Part shown: positions 1-12,170 of the stretch, in pieces
Numbering within the stretch: position 1 is the stretch's first letter
Layout: each line of letters opens with the position of its first letter
Assembly (NCBI RefSeq): GCF_051401765.1
Contig: NW_027480493.1
Span: 1,054,001 to 1,118,000, forward strand
Source of the DNA: Calliopsis andreniformis
Taxonomy: Eukaryota; Arthropoda; Insecta; Hymenoptera; Andrenidae
Direction of reading: 5' to 3'
DNA length: 64,000 nucleotides
Notes under the pieces: model-generated
Seen by the model: the letters and a program-made list of their open reading frames with translations, nothing else
What the model was told of the DNA's origin: nothing
The model's database searches: none
Program-made: the position numbers and the translations under genes

Positions 1-914
1 TTGACGATTGAGGATTCAGTATTGAGGATTGAGAATTGAGGATTGAATGTAGGTGATTGAGGGTTGAGGACTGAGGATTGAGGATTGAAGATTGAGGACT
101 GGGGACTGAGTATTGAGGGTTGAGTGATGAGAATTGGTGTTTGTGAATAGAGATTTAAGGATTGCAGATTGAGTATTGAGTATTGAAAACTGTGAATTGA
201 TGATATTCTATTGAGGATTGAGAATTTACAACTGATTGTTGAGGGCTGAGGGCTGAAAATTGAGGATTCAGGATTGAGGATTCAGAATTGAGGTTTCAGG
301 ACTGAGGATTGAGGCTTGAAGATTGATTATTGAGGATTGAAGTTTGAAGATTGAGGATTGAGGAATGAGGATTGAGGATGAGGGCTGAGGGTTGAGGATT
401 GAGGTTTGAGGATTGAGGACTGAGGATTGAGGTTTGAGGATTGATGATTGAGTATTGAGGATTGAAGATTGAGGATTGAGGATTGAGGATTGAGGATTGA
501 GGATTGAAGATTGAGGATTGGGGACTGAGTGTTGAGGGTAGAGTGATGAGAGTTGATGTTTGTGGATAGAGATTTAAAGATAGCAGATTGAGTATTGAGT
601 ATTGAAAGCTGTGAATTGATGATATTCTATTGAGGATTGAGAATTGACAACTAATTTTTGAGCACTGAGGTCTGAAGATTGAGGATTCAGGATTGAGGAT
701 TCAGGATTGAGGATTCAGGATTGAGGTTTGAGTACTGAGGATTGAGGATTGAGGATTGAGGATTGAGGATTCAGGATTGAGGATTGAGGATTGAAGATTG
801 AGGATTGGGTATTGCTGACTGTACATTGAGGATTGAGGATTGAGGATTGAGTATTGAGGATTGAGGACTGAAAATTGAATATTGATGATTGAAGATTGAG
901 GATTGAGGATTGAG

Positions 915-978
915 GGCTGTGGATTGAGGACGAGGACTGAGGGTTCAGTATTGATGTCTGAGGTCTGAGGATTGAGGA
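915..978 (+). repeat. GGCTGTG/GACGAG marker module (reference copy; 24 copies plus a 5-copy variant)
   Basis: The module reads GGCTGTG, GATTGAG, GACGAG (a 6-bp unit), GACTGAG, GGTTCAG, TATTGAT, GTCTGAG, GTCTGAG. Copies lie near 915, 5435, 7007, 8249, 13254, 14636, 18690, 24934, 27898, 30358, 33006, 36844, 38096, 39689, 41116, 47928, 51756, 53008, 54595, 56244, 56986, 59624, 61208 and 61940. A variant with GGTTGTG and GACGGG follows A islands by about 371-378 bp, near 4122, 9213, 34335, 44172 and 49246. The TTCAG heptamer supplies a TGA on the - strand, which ends many - strand open frames. Confidence 0.85.
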
Positions 979-1128
979 TTGAGGATTGAGGTTTGAGGAT
1001 TGAGGACTGAGGATTGAGGTTTGAGGATTGATGATTGAGTATTGAGGATTGAAGATTGAGGATTGAGGATTGAGGATTGAGGATTGAGGATTGAAGATTG
1101 AGGATTGAGGATTGAGGATTGAGGTTTG

Positions 1129-1148
1129 ACTATGAGGGCTGAGGGTTG
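1129..1148 (+). repeat. CTATGAGGGCTGAGG marker module (reference copy; about 25 copies)
   Basis: GATTGAC or TTTGAC is followed by a 6-bp unit TATGAG and then GGCTGAG, GGTTGAG. Copies lie near 1131, 1873, 4493, 5714, 7147, 8028, 8528, 13535, 14394, 14916, 18972, 19858, 21718, 28177, 30637, 33286, 38907, 40332, 41919, 43150, 48198, 53811, 55021, 58403 and 62820. The copies at 19858 and 21718 read TATTAG; those at 14916, 28177, 30637, 33286 and 48198 read GCCTGAG. The missing base shifts the heptamer register by one. Confidence 0.8.
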
Positions 1149-1470
1149 AGGATTGACGTTTGAGGACTGAGGACTGAGGATTGAGGATTGAGAATTGAGG
1201 ATTGAGGATTGAGGATTGAAGACTGAGGATTGGGTATTGAGGATCGAAGACTGAGGATTGAGGATTGAAGACTGAGGATTGAGGATTGAGGATTGAGGAC
1301 TGAGGATTGATGATTGAGGATTGATTATTGAGTATTGAGGATTGAAGGTTGGGGATTGAGGATTGAGGATTAAGGATTGAGTGTTGAGGATTGAGAATTG
1401 AGGATTGAGGGTTGAATATTGTGTATTCAGGATTGAAGATTGAGGATTGAGGATTGACGATTGAGGATTG

Positions 1471-1493
1471 ACGATGAGGGCTGAGGGTTGAGG
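1471..1493 (+). repeat. GACGATGAGGGCTGAGG marker module (reference copy; about 27 copies)
   Basis: GATTGAC is followed by the 6-bp unit GATGAG, then GGCTGAG and GGTTGAG. Copies lie near 1473, 2633, 3465 (GGTGAG), 6180, 7612, 9412, 12176, 14000, 16264, 17614, 19444, 20978, 22838, 25164, 26429, 28889, 31349, 38472, 41490, 45470, 46267, 53384, 56697, 57430, 60076, 61660 and 62392. In most copies it sits just downstream of TGTATTCAG. A related 6-bp unit, GATTGAGGATGAGGGCTGAG, lies inside the A-to-B interval. Confidence 0.8.
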
Positions 1494-3759
1494 ATTGAGG
1501 TTTGAGGACTGAGGTCTGAGGATTGAGGATTGAGAATTGAGGATTGAGGATTGAGGATTGAAGATTGAGGATTGGGTATTGAGGATTGAAGAATGGGGAT
1601 TGAGGATTGAGGACTGAGGATTGGGGATTGAAGATTGAGGACTGAGGATTGAGGATTGAGGATTGAGGATTGAGGATTGAGGATTGAAGATTGAGTATTG
1701 AGGATTGAAGATTGAGGATTTTGGATTGAGGATTGAGGATTGAGTATTGAACATTGAGGATTGGGGATTGAGGCTTGACGATTGAGGATTCAGTATTCAG
1801 GATTGAGAATTGAAGATTGAGGATTGAAGGTTGAGTATTGAGGATTGAAGATTGAGGATTGAGGATAGAGTATTGAGGATTGACTATGAGGGCTGAGGGT
1901 TGAGGATTGAGGTTTGAGGACTGAGGACTGAGATTTGAGGATTGAGAATTGAGGATTGAGGATTGAGGATTGAAGATTGAGGATTGGGTATTGAGGATCG
2001 AAGACTGAGGATTGACGATTGAGGATTGAGGATTGAGGATTGAAGATTGAGGATTGAGGATTGAGGATTGAGGATTGAAGATTGAGTATTGAGGATTGAT
2101 GATTGTGTATTGAGGATTGAAGATTGAGGATTGAGGATTGAGGATTGAGGATTGAGGATTGAAGATTGAGGATTGGGGGACTGAGTGTTGAGGGTTGAGT
2201 GATGAGAATTGATGTTTGTGGATAGAGATTTAAAGATAGCAGATTGAGTATTGAGTATTGAAAACTGTGCATTGATGATATTCTATTGAGGATTGAGAAT
2301 TGACAACTGATTTTTGAGCACTGATGTCTGAAGATTGAGGATTCAGGATTGAGGATTCAGGATTGAGGTTTGAGTACTGAGGATTGAGGATTGAGGATTG
2401 AGGATTGAGGATTGAGGATTGAGGATTGAGGATTGAGGATTGAGGATTGAAGATTGAGTATTGAGGATTGAAGATTGAGGATTGAGGATTGAGGATTGAG
2501 GATTGAGGACTGAGGATTGAGGACTGAGGATTGAGTATTGAGGATTGAGAATTGAGGATTGAGGATTGAGGGTTGAAGATTGTGTATTCAGGATTGAAGA
2601 TTGAGGATTGAGGATTGAGGATTGTGGATTGACGATGAGGGCTGAGGGTTGAGGATTGAGGTTTGAGGACTGAGGTCTGAGGATTGAGGATTCAGAATTC
2701 AGGATTGAGGGTTGAGGATTGAAGATTGAGGATTGGGTATTGAGGATTGAAGAATGAGGATTGAGGATTGAGGACTGAGGATTGAGGATTGAAGATTGAG
2801 GTTTGAGGATTGAGGATTGAGGATTGAAGATTGAGTATTGAGGATTGAAGGTAGGGGATTGAGGATTGAGGATTGAGGATTGAGGATTGAAGATTGAGAA
2901 CTGGGGACTGAGTATTGAGGGCTGAGTGTTGAGAATTGATGTTTGTGGATAGAGATTTAAAGATTGCAGATTGAGTATTGAGTATTGAAAACTGTGAATT
3001 GATGATATTCTATTGAGGATTGAGAATTTACAACTGATTGTTGAGCACTGAGGTCTGAAGATTGAGGATTCAGGATTGAGGATCCAGGATTGAGGTTTGA
3101 GGAGTGAGGATTGAGGATTGAAGATTGAGGTTTGAGGGTTGAGGATTGAGGGTTGAGGACTGATGATTGAGGATTGAGGATTGAGCATTGACGATTGAAG
3201 ATTGAGGACTGTGGATTGAGGATTGAAGATTGACGATTGAGGATTGTGGATTGAGGATTGAGGATTGAACATTGAGGACTGAGTTTTGAGGGTTGAGTGA
3301 TGAGAATTGATGTTTGTGGATAGAGGCTTGAAGGTTGCAGATTGTGTATTGAGTATTGAAAACTGTGAATTGAGGATATTCTATTGAGGATTCAGGATTG
3401 ACAACTGATTGTTGAGGACTCAGGGCTGAAGATTGAGGATTGAGGTTTGAGGATTGAGGATTGACGGTGAGGGCTGATGGTTGAGGATTGAGGTTTGAGG
3501 ACTGAGGACTGAGGATTGAGGATTGAGAATCGAGGATTGCGGATTGAGGATTGAAGATTGAGGATTGGGTATTGAGGATTGGAGAATGAGGATTGAGGAT
3601 TGAGGAGTGAGGATTGAGTATTGAAGATTGAGGATTGAGGATTGAGGATTGATGATTGAAGATTGAGTATTGAGGATTGAAGGTAGGGGATTGAGGACTG
3701 AGGATTGAGGATTGAGGATTGAAGATTGAGGACTGGGGACTGAGTATTGAGGGTTGAGT

Positions 3760-3878
3760 GATGAGAATTGGTGTTTGTGGATAGAGATTTAAAGATTGCA
3801 GATTGAGTATTGAGTATTGAAAACTGTGAATTGATGATATTCTATTGAGGATTGAGAATTTACAACTGATTGCTGAGG
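3760..3878 (+). repeat. Island subtype A (reference copy; 39 copies in window)
   Basis: This is about 17 diverged heptamers, starting GATGAGAATTGGTG and running through GATAGAG, ATTTAAA, GATTGCA, TATTGAG, TATTGAA, AACTGTG, AATTGAT, GATATTC, TATTGAG, AATTTAC, AACTGAT. Marks of subtype A are GAATTGGTG, AAAGATTGCAG and GAATTTACAACTG. Copies start near 126, 2928 (variant), 3760, 4640, 6673, 8844, 9717, 11192 (A/B mix), 12479, 15609, 16959, 17917, 20419, 21251, 22279, 23111, 25431 (truncated), 25872, 33972, 34440, 35091, 35770, 36420, 37315, 42361, 43809, 44277, 44921, 45746, 48884, 49352, 50003, 50682, 51332, 52227, 55463, 58843, 60427 and 63263. A sub-branch reads GATACTCTATTG instead of GATATTCTATTG (6673, 15609, 16959, 20419, 22279, 25872, 34440, 35091, 42361, 44277, 44921, 49352, 50003, 63263). 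Its function is unknown. Confidence 0.9.
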
Positions 3879-4514
3879 ACTGAGGTCTGAAGATTGAGGA
3901 TTCACGATTGAGGATCCAGGATTGAGGTTTGAGGACTGAGGATTGAGGATTGAGGATTGAGGATTGAGGATTGAGGATTGAGGATTGGGGATTGAAGATT
4001 GAGGATTGGGTATTGCGTATTGAACATTGAGGATTGAGGATTGAGGATTGAGGATTGAGGATTGAGGACTGAAGATTGAATATTGATGATTGAAGATTGA
4101 GTATTGAGGATTGAGGGTTGTGGATTGAGGACGGGGACTGAGGGTTGAGTATTGATGTCTGAGGTCTGAGGATTGAGGATTGGGTATTGAGGATTGAAGA
4201 ATGAGGATTGAGGATTGAGGACTGAGGATTGAGGATTGAAGATTGAGGACTGAGGATTGAGGATTGAGGATTGAGGATTGAGGATTGAGGATTGAAGATT
4301 GAGTATTGAGGTTTGAAGATTGAGGATTTTGGATTGAGGATTGAGGATTGAGTATTGAACATTGAGGATTGGGGATTGAGGATTGACGATTGAGGATTCA
4401 GTATTGAGGATTGAGAATTGAGGATTGAGGGTTGAAGGTTGAGTATTGAGGATTGAAGACTGAGGATTGAGGATTGAGGATTGAGGGTTGACTATGAGGG
4501 CTGAGGGTTGAGGA

Positions 4515-6490
4515 TTGAGGATTGAGGATTGAGTATTGAAGATTGAGTATTGAGGATTGAACGTAGGGGATTGAGGGTTGAGGACTGAGGATTGAGGATT
4601 GAAGATTGAGGACTGGGGACTGAGTATTGAGGGTTGAGTGATGAGAATTGGTGTTTGTGGATAGAGAATTAAAGATTGCAGATTGAGTATTGAGTATTGA
4701 AAACTGTGAATTGATGATATTCTATTGAGGATTGAGAATTTACAACTGATTGTTGAGGGCTGAGGGCCGAAAATTGAGGATTCAGGATTGAGGATTCAGA
4801 ATTGAGGTTTGAGGACTGAGGATTGAGGGTTGAAGATTGATTATTGAGGATTGAAGATTGAAGATTGAGGATTGAGGAATGAGGATTGAGGATGAGGGCT
4901 GAGGGTTGAGGATTGAGGATTGAGGTTTGAGGATTGAGGACTGAGGATTGAGGATTGAGGATTGATGATTGAGTATTGAGGATTGGAGATTGAGGATTGA
5001 GGATTGAGGATTGAGGATTGAGGATTGAAGATTGAGGATTGGGGACTGAGTGTTGAGGGTAGAGTGATGAGAATTGATGTTTGTGGATAGAGATTTAAAG
5101 ATAGCAGATTGAGTATTGAGTATTGAAAGCTGTGAATTGATGATATTATATTGAGGATTGAGAATTGACAACTGATTTTTGAGCACTGAGGTCTGAAGGT
5201 TGAGGATTCAGGATTGAGGATTCAGGATTGAGGATTCAGGATTGAGGTTTGAGTACTGAGGATTGAGGATTGAGGATTGAGGATTGAGGATTGAGGATTG
5301 AGGATTGAGGATTGAAGATTGAGGATTGGGTATTGCTGACTGAACATTGAGGATTGAGGATTGAGGATTGAGTATTGAGGATTGAGGACTGAAGATTGAA
5401 TATTTATGATTGAAGATTGAGGATTGAGGATTGAGGGCTGTGGATTGAGGACGAGGACTGAGGGTTCAGTATTGATGTCTGAGGTCTGAGGATTGAGGAT
5501 TGAGGATTGAGGATTGAAGATTGAGTATTGAGGTTTGAAGATTGAGGATTTTGGATTGAGGATTGAGGATTGAGTATTGAAGATTGAGGATTGTGGATCG
5601 AGGATTGACGATTGAGGATTCAGTATTGAGGATTGAGAATTGAGGATAGAGGATTGAAGGTTGAGTATTGAGGATTGAAGATTGAGGATTGAGGATTGAG
5701 GATTGAGGTTTGGCTATGAGGGCTGAGGGTTGAGGATTGAGGTTTGAGGACTGAGGACTGAGGATTGAGGATTGAGAATTGAGGATTGAGGATTGAGGAT
5801 TGAAGATTGAGGATTGGGTATTGAGGATCGAAGACTGAGGATTGAGGATTGAGGATTGAGGATTGAGGATTGAAGATTGAGGATTGAGGATTGAGGATTG
5901 AGGATTGAAGATTGAGTATCGAGGATTGAAGATTGAGGATTGAGGATTGAGGATTGATGATTGAGTATTGAGGATTGAAGATTGAGGATTGAGGATTGAG
6001 GATTGAGGACTGAGGATTGATGATTGAGGATTGATGATTGAGTATTGAGGATTGAAGATTGAGGATTGAGGATTGAGGATTAAGGATTGAGTGTTGAGGA
6101 TTGAGAATTGAGGATTGAGGGTTGAAGATTGTGTATTCAGGACTGAAGATTGAGGATTGAGGATTGAGGATTGAGGATTGACGATGAGGGCTGAGGGTTG
6201 AGGATTGAGGTTTGAGGACTGAGGACTGAGGATTGAGGATTGAGAATTGAGGATTGAGGATTGAGGATTGAAGATTGAGGATTGGGTATTGAGGATTGAA
6301 GAATGGGGATTGAGGATTGAGTACTGAGGATTGGGGATTGAAGATTGAGGACTGAGGATTGAGGATTGAGGATTGAGGATTGAGGATTGAGGATTGAAGA
6401 TTGAGTATTGAGGTTTGAAGATTGAGGATTTTGGATTGAGGATTGAGGATTGAGTATTGAACATTGAGGATTGGGGATTGAGAATTGACG
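4515..6490 (+). repeat. P block, copy 2
   Basis: Islands A (4640) and B (5066), then GGCTGTG (5435), CTATGAG (5714) and GACGATGAG (6180). The module order matches 1-1780, 12.35-14.29 kb and 17.79-19.76 kb. Confidence 0.7.
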
Positions 6491-9400
6491 ATTGAGGATT
6501 CAGTATTGAGGATTGAGAATTGAGGATTGAGGATTGAAGGTTGAGTATTGAGGATTGAGGATTGAGTATTGAAGATTGAGTATTGAGGATTGAATGTAGG
6601 GGATTGAGGGTTGAGGATTGAGGATTGAGGATTGAAGATTGAGGACTGGGGACTGAGTATTGAGTGTTGAGTGATGAGAATTGGTGTTTGTGGATAGAGA
6701 CTTAAAGATTGCAGATTGAGTATTGAGTATTGAAAACTGTGAATTGATGATACTCTATTGAGGATTGAGAATTTACAACTGATTGTTGAGGACTGAGGTC
6801 TGAAGATTGAGGATTCAGGGTTGAGGATTGAGGTTTGAGGACTGAGGACTGAGGATTGAGGATTGAGAATTGAGGATTGAGGATTGAGGATTGAAGATTG
6901 AGGATTGGGTATTGAGGATTGAAGAATGAGGATTGAGGATTGAGGACTGAGGATTGAGGATTGAAGATTGAGGATTGAGGATTGAAGATTGAGGATTGAG
7001 GATTGAGGGCTGTGGATTGAGGACGAGGACTGAGGGTTCAGTATTGATGTCTGAGGTCTGAGGATTGAGGATTGAGGATTGAGGATTGAAGATTGAGTAT
7101 TGAGGATTGAAGATTGAGGATTGAGGATTGAGGATTGAGGATTGACTATGAGGGCTGAGGGTTGAGGATTGAGGTTTGAGGACTGAGGACTGAGGATTGA
7201 GGATTGAGAATTGAGGATTGAGGAATGAGGATTGAAGATTGAGGATTGGGTATTGAGGATCGAAGACTGAGGATTGAGGATTGAGGATTGAGGATTGAGG
7301 ATTGAAGATTGAGGATTGAGGATTGAGGATTGAGGATTGAAGATTGAGTATTGAGGATTGAAGATTGAGGATTGAGGATTGAGGATTGATGATTGAGTAT
7401 TGAGGATTGAAGATTGAGGATTGAGGATTGAGGATTGAGGACTGAGGATTGATGGTTGAGGATTGATGATTGAGTATTGAGGATTGAAGATTGAGGATTG
7501 AGGATTGAGGATTAAGGATTGAGTGTTGAGGATTGAGAATTGAGGATTGAGGGTTGAAGATTGTGTATTCAGGATTGAAGATTGAGGATTGAGGATTGAG
7601 GATTGAGGATTGACGATGAGGGCTGAGGGTTGAGGATTGAGGTTTGAGGACTGAGGACTGAGGATTGAGGATTGAGAATTGAGGATTGAGGATTGAGGAT
7701 TGAAGATTGAGGATTGGGTATTGAGGAATGAAGAATGAGGATTGAGGATTGAGGACTGAGGATTGGGGATTGAAGATTGAGGACTGAGGATTGAGGATTG
7801 AGGATTGAGGATTGAGGATGGAGGATTGAAGATTGAGTATTGAGGTTTGAAGATTGAGGATTTTGGATTGAGGATTGAGGATTGAGTATTGAACATTGTG
7901 GATTGGGGATTGAGGATTGACGATTGAGGATTCAGTATTGAGGATTGAGAATTGAGGATTGAGGATTGAAGGTTGAGTATTGAGGATTGAAGATTGAGGA
8001 TTGAGGATTGAGTATTGTGGATTGACTATGAGGGCTGAGGGTTGAGGATTGAGGTTTGAGGACTGAGGACTGAGGATTGAGGATTGAGAATTGAGGATTG
8101 AGGATTGAGGAATGAGGATTGAGGATTGAAGATTGAGGATTGGGTATTGCTGACTGAACATTGAGGATTGAGGATTGAGGATTGAGTATTGAGGATTGAG
8201 GACTGAAGATTGAATATTTATGATTGAAGATTGAGGATTGAGGATTGAGGGCTGTGGATTGAGGACGAGGACTGAGGGTTCAGTATTGATGTCTGAGGTC
8301 TGAGGATTGAGGATTGAGGATTGAGGACTGAAGATTGAGTATTGAGGTTTGAAGATTGAGGATTTTGGATTGAGGATTGAGGATTGAGTATTGAAGATTG
8401 AGGATTGTGGATTGAGGATTGACGATTGAGGATTCAGTATTGAGGATTGAGAATTGAGGATAGAGGATTGAAGGTTGAGCATTGAGGATTGAAGATTGAG
8501 GATTGAGGATTGAGGATTGAGGTTTGACTATGAGGGCTGAGGGTTGAGGATTGAGGTTTGAGGACTGAGGACTGAGGATTGAGGATTGAGAATTGAGGAT
8601 TGAGGATTGAGGATTGAAGATTGAGGATTGGGTATTGAGGATCGAAGACTGAGGATTGAGGATTGAGGATTGAGGATTGAGGATTGAAGATTGAGGATTG
8701 AGGATTGAGGATTGAGGATTGAGGATTGAGGATTGATGATTGAAGATTGAGTATTGAGGATTGAAGGTAGGGGATTGAGGATTGAGGATTGAGGATTGAG
8801 GATTGAAGATTGAGGACTGGGGACTGAGTATTGAGGGTTGAGTGATGAGAATTGGTGTTTGTGGATAGAGATTTAAAGATTGCAGATTGAGTATTGAGTA
8901 TTGAAAACTGTGAATTGATGATATTCTATTGAGGATTGAGAATTTACAACTGATTGTTGAGGACTGAGGTCTGAAGATTGAGGATTCACGATTGAGGATC
9001 CAGGATTGAGGTTTGAGGACTGAGGATTGAGGATTGAGGATTGAGGATTGAGGATTGAGGATTGAGGATTGAGGATTGGGGATTGAAGATTGAGGATTGG
9101 GTATTGCGTATTGAACATTGAGGATTGAGGATTGAGGATTGAGGATTTAGGATTGAGGACTGAATATTGAATATTGATGATTGAAGATTGAGTATTGAGG
9201 ATTGAGGGTTGTGGATTGAGGACGGGGACTGAGGGTTGAGCATTGATGTCTGAGGTCTGAGGATTGAGGATTGAGGATTGAGGATTGAAGATTGAGGATT
9301 GAGGATTGAGGATTGAGGATTGAGTGTTGAGGATTGAGAATTGAGGATTGAGGGTTGAAGATTGTGTATTCAGGATTGAAGATTGAGGATTGAGGATTGA

Positions 9401-10276
9401 GGATTGAGGATTGACGATGAGGGCTGAGGGTTGAGGATTGAGGTTTGAGGACTGAGGTCTGAGGATTGAGGATTGAGGATTGAGGATTGAGGATTGAGGA
9501 TTGAAGATTGAGTATTGAGGTTTGAAGATTGAGGATTTTGGATTGAGGATTGAGGACTGAGTATTGAACATTGAGGATTGGGGATTGAGGATTGACGATT
9601 GAGGATTCAGTATTGAGGATTGAGAATTGAGGATTGTATGTAGGTGATTGAGGGTTGAGGACTGAGGATTGAGGATTGAAGATTGAGGACTGGGGACTGA
9701 GTATTGGGGGTTGAGTGATGAGAATTGGTGTTTGTGAATAGAGATTTAAAGATTGCAGATTGAGTATTGAGTATTGAAAACTGTGAATTGATGATATTCT
9801 ATTGAGGATTGAGAATTTACAACTGATTGTTGAGGGCTGAGGGCTGAAAATTGAGGATTCAGGATTGAGGATTCAGAATTGAGGTTTGAGGACTGAGGAT
9901 TGAGGATTGAGGATTGAGGATTGAGGATTGGGGATTGAAGATTGAGGATTGGGTATTGCGTATTGAACATTGAGGATTGAGGATTGAGGATTGAGGATTG
10001 AGGATTGGGTATTGAGGATTGAAGACTGAGGATTGAGGATTGAGGATTGAGGATTGAGGATTGAGGATTGAAGATTGAGGATTGTGGATTGAGGATTGAG
10101 GATTGAAGATTGAGCATTGAGGATTGAAGGTTGAGTATTGAGGATTGAGTATTGGGGATTGAGGATTGAAGATTGAGGATTGTGGATTCAGGATTAAAGA
10201 TTGAGTATTGAGGATTGAAGATTGAGAATTGAGGATTGAGGATTGAACATTGAGGACTGAGTGTTGAGGGTTGAGT

Positions 10277-10395
10277 GATGAGAATTGATGTTTGTGGATG
10301 GAGATTTGAAGAATGCAGATTAAGTATTGAGTATTGAAAGCTGTGAATTGACGATATTCTATTGGGTATTGAGGATTGTCACCTGATTGTTGAGG
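10277..10395 (+). repeat. Island subtype C (reference copy; 6 copies)
   Basis: The most diverged island. It reads GGATGGAGATTTGAAGAATG, then CAGATTAAG, AAAGCTGTGAATTGACG, CTATTGGGTATTG and GATTGTCACCTGATTG. Copies start near 10277, 23664, 26809, 29269, 31729 and 46648. Every one is followed by a D island, 496 bp on, or 315 bp on where an internal 181-bp deletion is present (26809 and 29269). Confidence 0.9.
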
Positions 10396-10772
10396 ACTGA
10401 GGGCTGAAGATTGAGGATTCAGGATTAAGGATTCAGAATTGAGGTTTGAGGACTGAGGATTGAGGATTGAGGATTGAAGATTGAGTATTGAGGATTGATG
10501 ATTGAGGATTGAGGATTGAGGATTGAGGATTGAGGATGATGGCTGAGGGTTGAGGATTGAGGTTTAAGGACTGAGGACTGAGGATTGAGGATTGAGAGTT
10601 GAGGATTGTGGATCGAGGATTGAAGATTGAGGATTGAAGAATGAGGATTGAGGATTGAGGATTGAGGATTGAGGATTGAAGATTGAGTATTGCGGATTGA
10701 AGATTGATGATTGAGGATTGTGGATTGAGGATTGAGGATTGAACATTGAGGACTGAGTGTTGAGGGTTGAGT

Positions 10773-10890
10773 GATGAGAATTGGTGTTTGTGGATAGAGG
10801 TTTGAAGATTGCAGATTGAGCATTGAGTATTGAAGACTGTGAATGCAGGATATTCTATTGAGGATTGAGTATTGACAACTGATTGTTGAG
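10773..10890 (+). repeat. Island subtype D (reference copy; 6 copies)
   Basis: Marked by GATAGAGGTTTGAAGATTG, then CATTGAGTATTGAAGAC (or a close variant), GTGAATGCAGGATATTC and GAGTATTGACAACTG. Copies start near 10773, 24160, 27124, 29584, 32225 and 47144. Each follows a C island and precedes a B-type island by 419 bp; at 11192 the following island is an A/B mixture. Confidence 0.9.
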
Positions 10891-12170
10891 GGCTGAGGGC
10901 TGAAAATTGAGGATTCAGGATTGAGGATTCTGAATTGAGGTTTGAGGACTGAGGATTGAGGGTTGAAGATTGATTATTGAGGATTGAAGATTGAAGATTG
11001 AGGATTGAGGAATGAGGATTGAGGATGAGGGCTGAGGGTTGAGGATTGAGGTTTGAGGATTGAGGACTGAGGATTGAGGATTGAGGATTGATGATTGAGT
11101 ATTGAGGATTGAAGATTGAGGATTGAGGATTGAGGATTGAGGATTGAGGATTGAAGATTGAGAATTGGGGACTGAGTGTTGAGGGTTGAGTGATGAGAAT
11201 TGATGTTTGTGGATAGAGATTTAAAGATTGCAGATTGAGTATTGAGTATTGAAAACTGTGAATTGATGATATTCTATTGAGGATTGAGAATTTACAACTG
11301 ATTGTTGAGGGCTGAGGGCTGAAAATTGAGGATTCAGGATTGAGGATTCAGAATTGAGGTTTGAGGACTGAGGATTGAGGGTTGAAGATTGATTATTGAG
11401 GATTGAAGATTGAGGATTGAGGATTGAGGAATGAGGATTGAGGATGAGGGCTGAGGGTTGAGGATTGAGGTTTGAGGATTGAGGACTGAGGATTGAGGAT
11501 TGAGGATTGATGATTGAGTATTGAGGATTGAAGATTGAGGATTGAGGATTGAGGATTGAGGATTGAGGATTGAAGATTGAGGATTGGGGGACTGAGTGTT
11601 GAGGGTTGAGTGATGAGAATTGATGTTTGTGGATAGAGATTTAAAGATAGCAGATTGAGTATTGAGAATTGAAAACTGTGAGTTGATGATATTCTATTGA
11701 GGATTGAGATTTGACAACTGATTTTTGAGCACTGAGGTCTGAAGATTGAGGATTCAGGATTGAGGATTCAGGATTGAGGTTTGAGTACTGAGGATTGAGG
11801 ATTGAGGATTGAGGATTGAGGATTGAGGGTTGAGGATTGAGGATTGAAGATTGAGTATTGAGGATTGAAGATTGAGGATTGAGGATTGAGGATTGATGAT
11901 TGAGTATTGAGGATTGAGGATTCAGGATTGAGGATTGGGTATTGAGGATTGAAGACTGAGGATTGAGGATTGAGGATTGAGTGTTGAGGATTGAAGATTG
12001 AGGATTGAGGATTGAGGATTGAGGATTGAGGATTGAGTATTGAGGATTGAAGGTTGAGGATTGAGGATTGAGGATTGAGGATTGAGTATTGAGGATTGAG
12101 AATTGAGGATTGAGGGTTGAAGATTGTGTATACAGGATTGAAGATTGAGGATTGAGGATTGAGGATTGAG

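Larger units (their letters stand above)
1..1780 (+). repeat. P block, copy 1 (A-B unit plus marker modules)
   Basis: Contains an A island (126), a B island (545) and the GGCTGTG module (915), followed by the module string up to TATTGAACATTGAGG. It aligns with 4515-6490 (island offsets 4514 and 4521) and with the later P blocks at 12.35 and 17.79 kb. It is shorter than the 4.5-kb copy by about 190 bp. The window starts inside it. Confidence 0.7.
9990..11225 (+). repeat. C-D block, copy 1
   Basis: Islands C (10277), D (10773) and a mixed A/B island (11192). It matches 23377-24612 at a constant offset of 13387 bp through all three island starts. After the last island begins, the two copies part: 11192 continues as A (GATTGCAG, GAATTTAC) and 24579 as B (GATAGCAG, GAATTGAC). 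Confidence 0.8.

Noticed and set aside
126..244. Island as a transposon or retroelement remnant, or a tRNA or other RNA gene
   Set aside because: The island divides into in-register heptamers, has no terminal inverted repeats or target-site duplications, no A/B-box or cloverleaf pattern, and no reading frame beyond the repeat.
5620..7896. 758-codon - strand open frame of NPQSSIL-like repeats
   Set aside because: The same heptapeptide is open in all three - strand frames because of the 7-bp repeat. The frame overlaps another in a different phase, crosses higher-order repeat modules, and begins and ends at variant heptamers (GAACATT giving ATG, TTCAG giving TGA).
6815..8482. 555-codon - strand open frame
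   Set aside because: It overlaps the 758-codon frame in another phase with nearly the same peptide. No start context, signal peptide or non-repeat domain is visible.
10564..10746. Short - strand frames of 60-134 codons recurring through the window
   Set aside because: They recur because the blocks they lie in are duplicated (for example the 60-codon frame at 10564, 23951, 32016 and 46935). Their sequence is only the translated heptamer.
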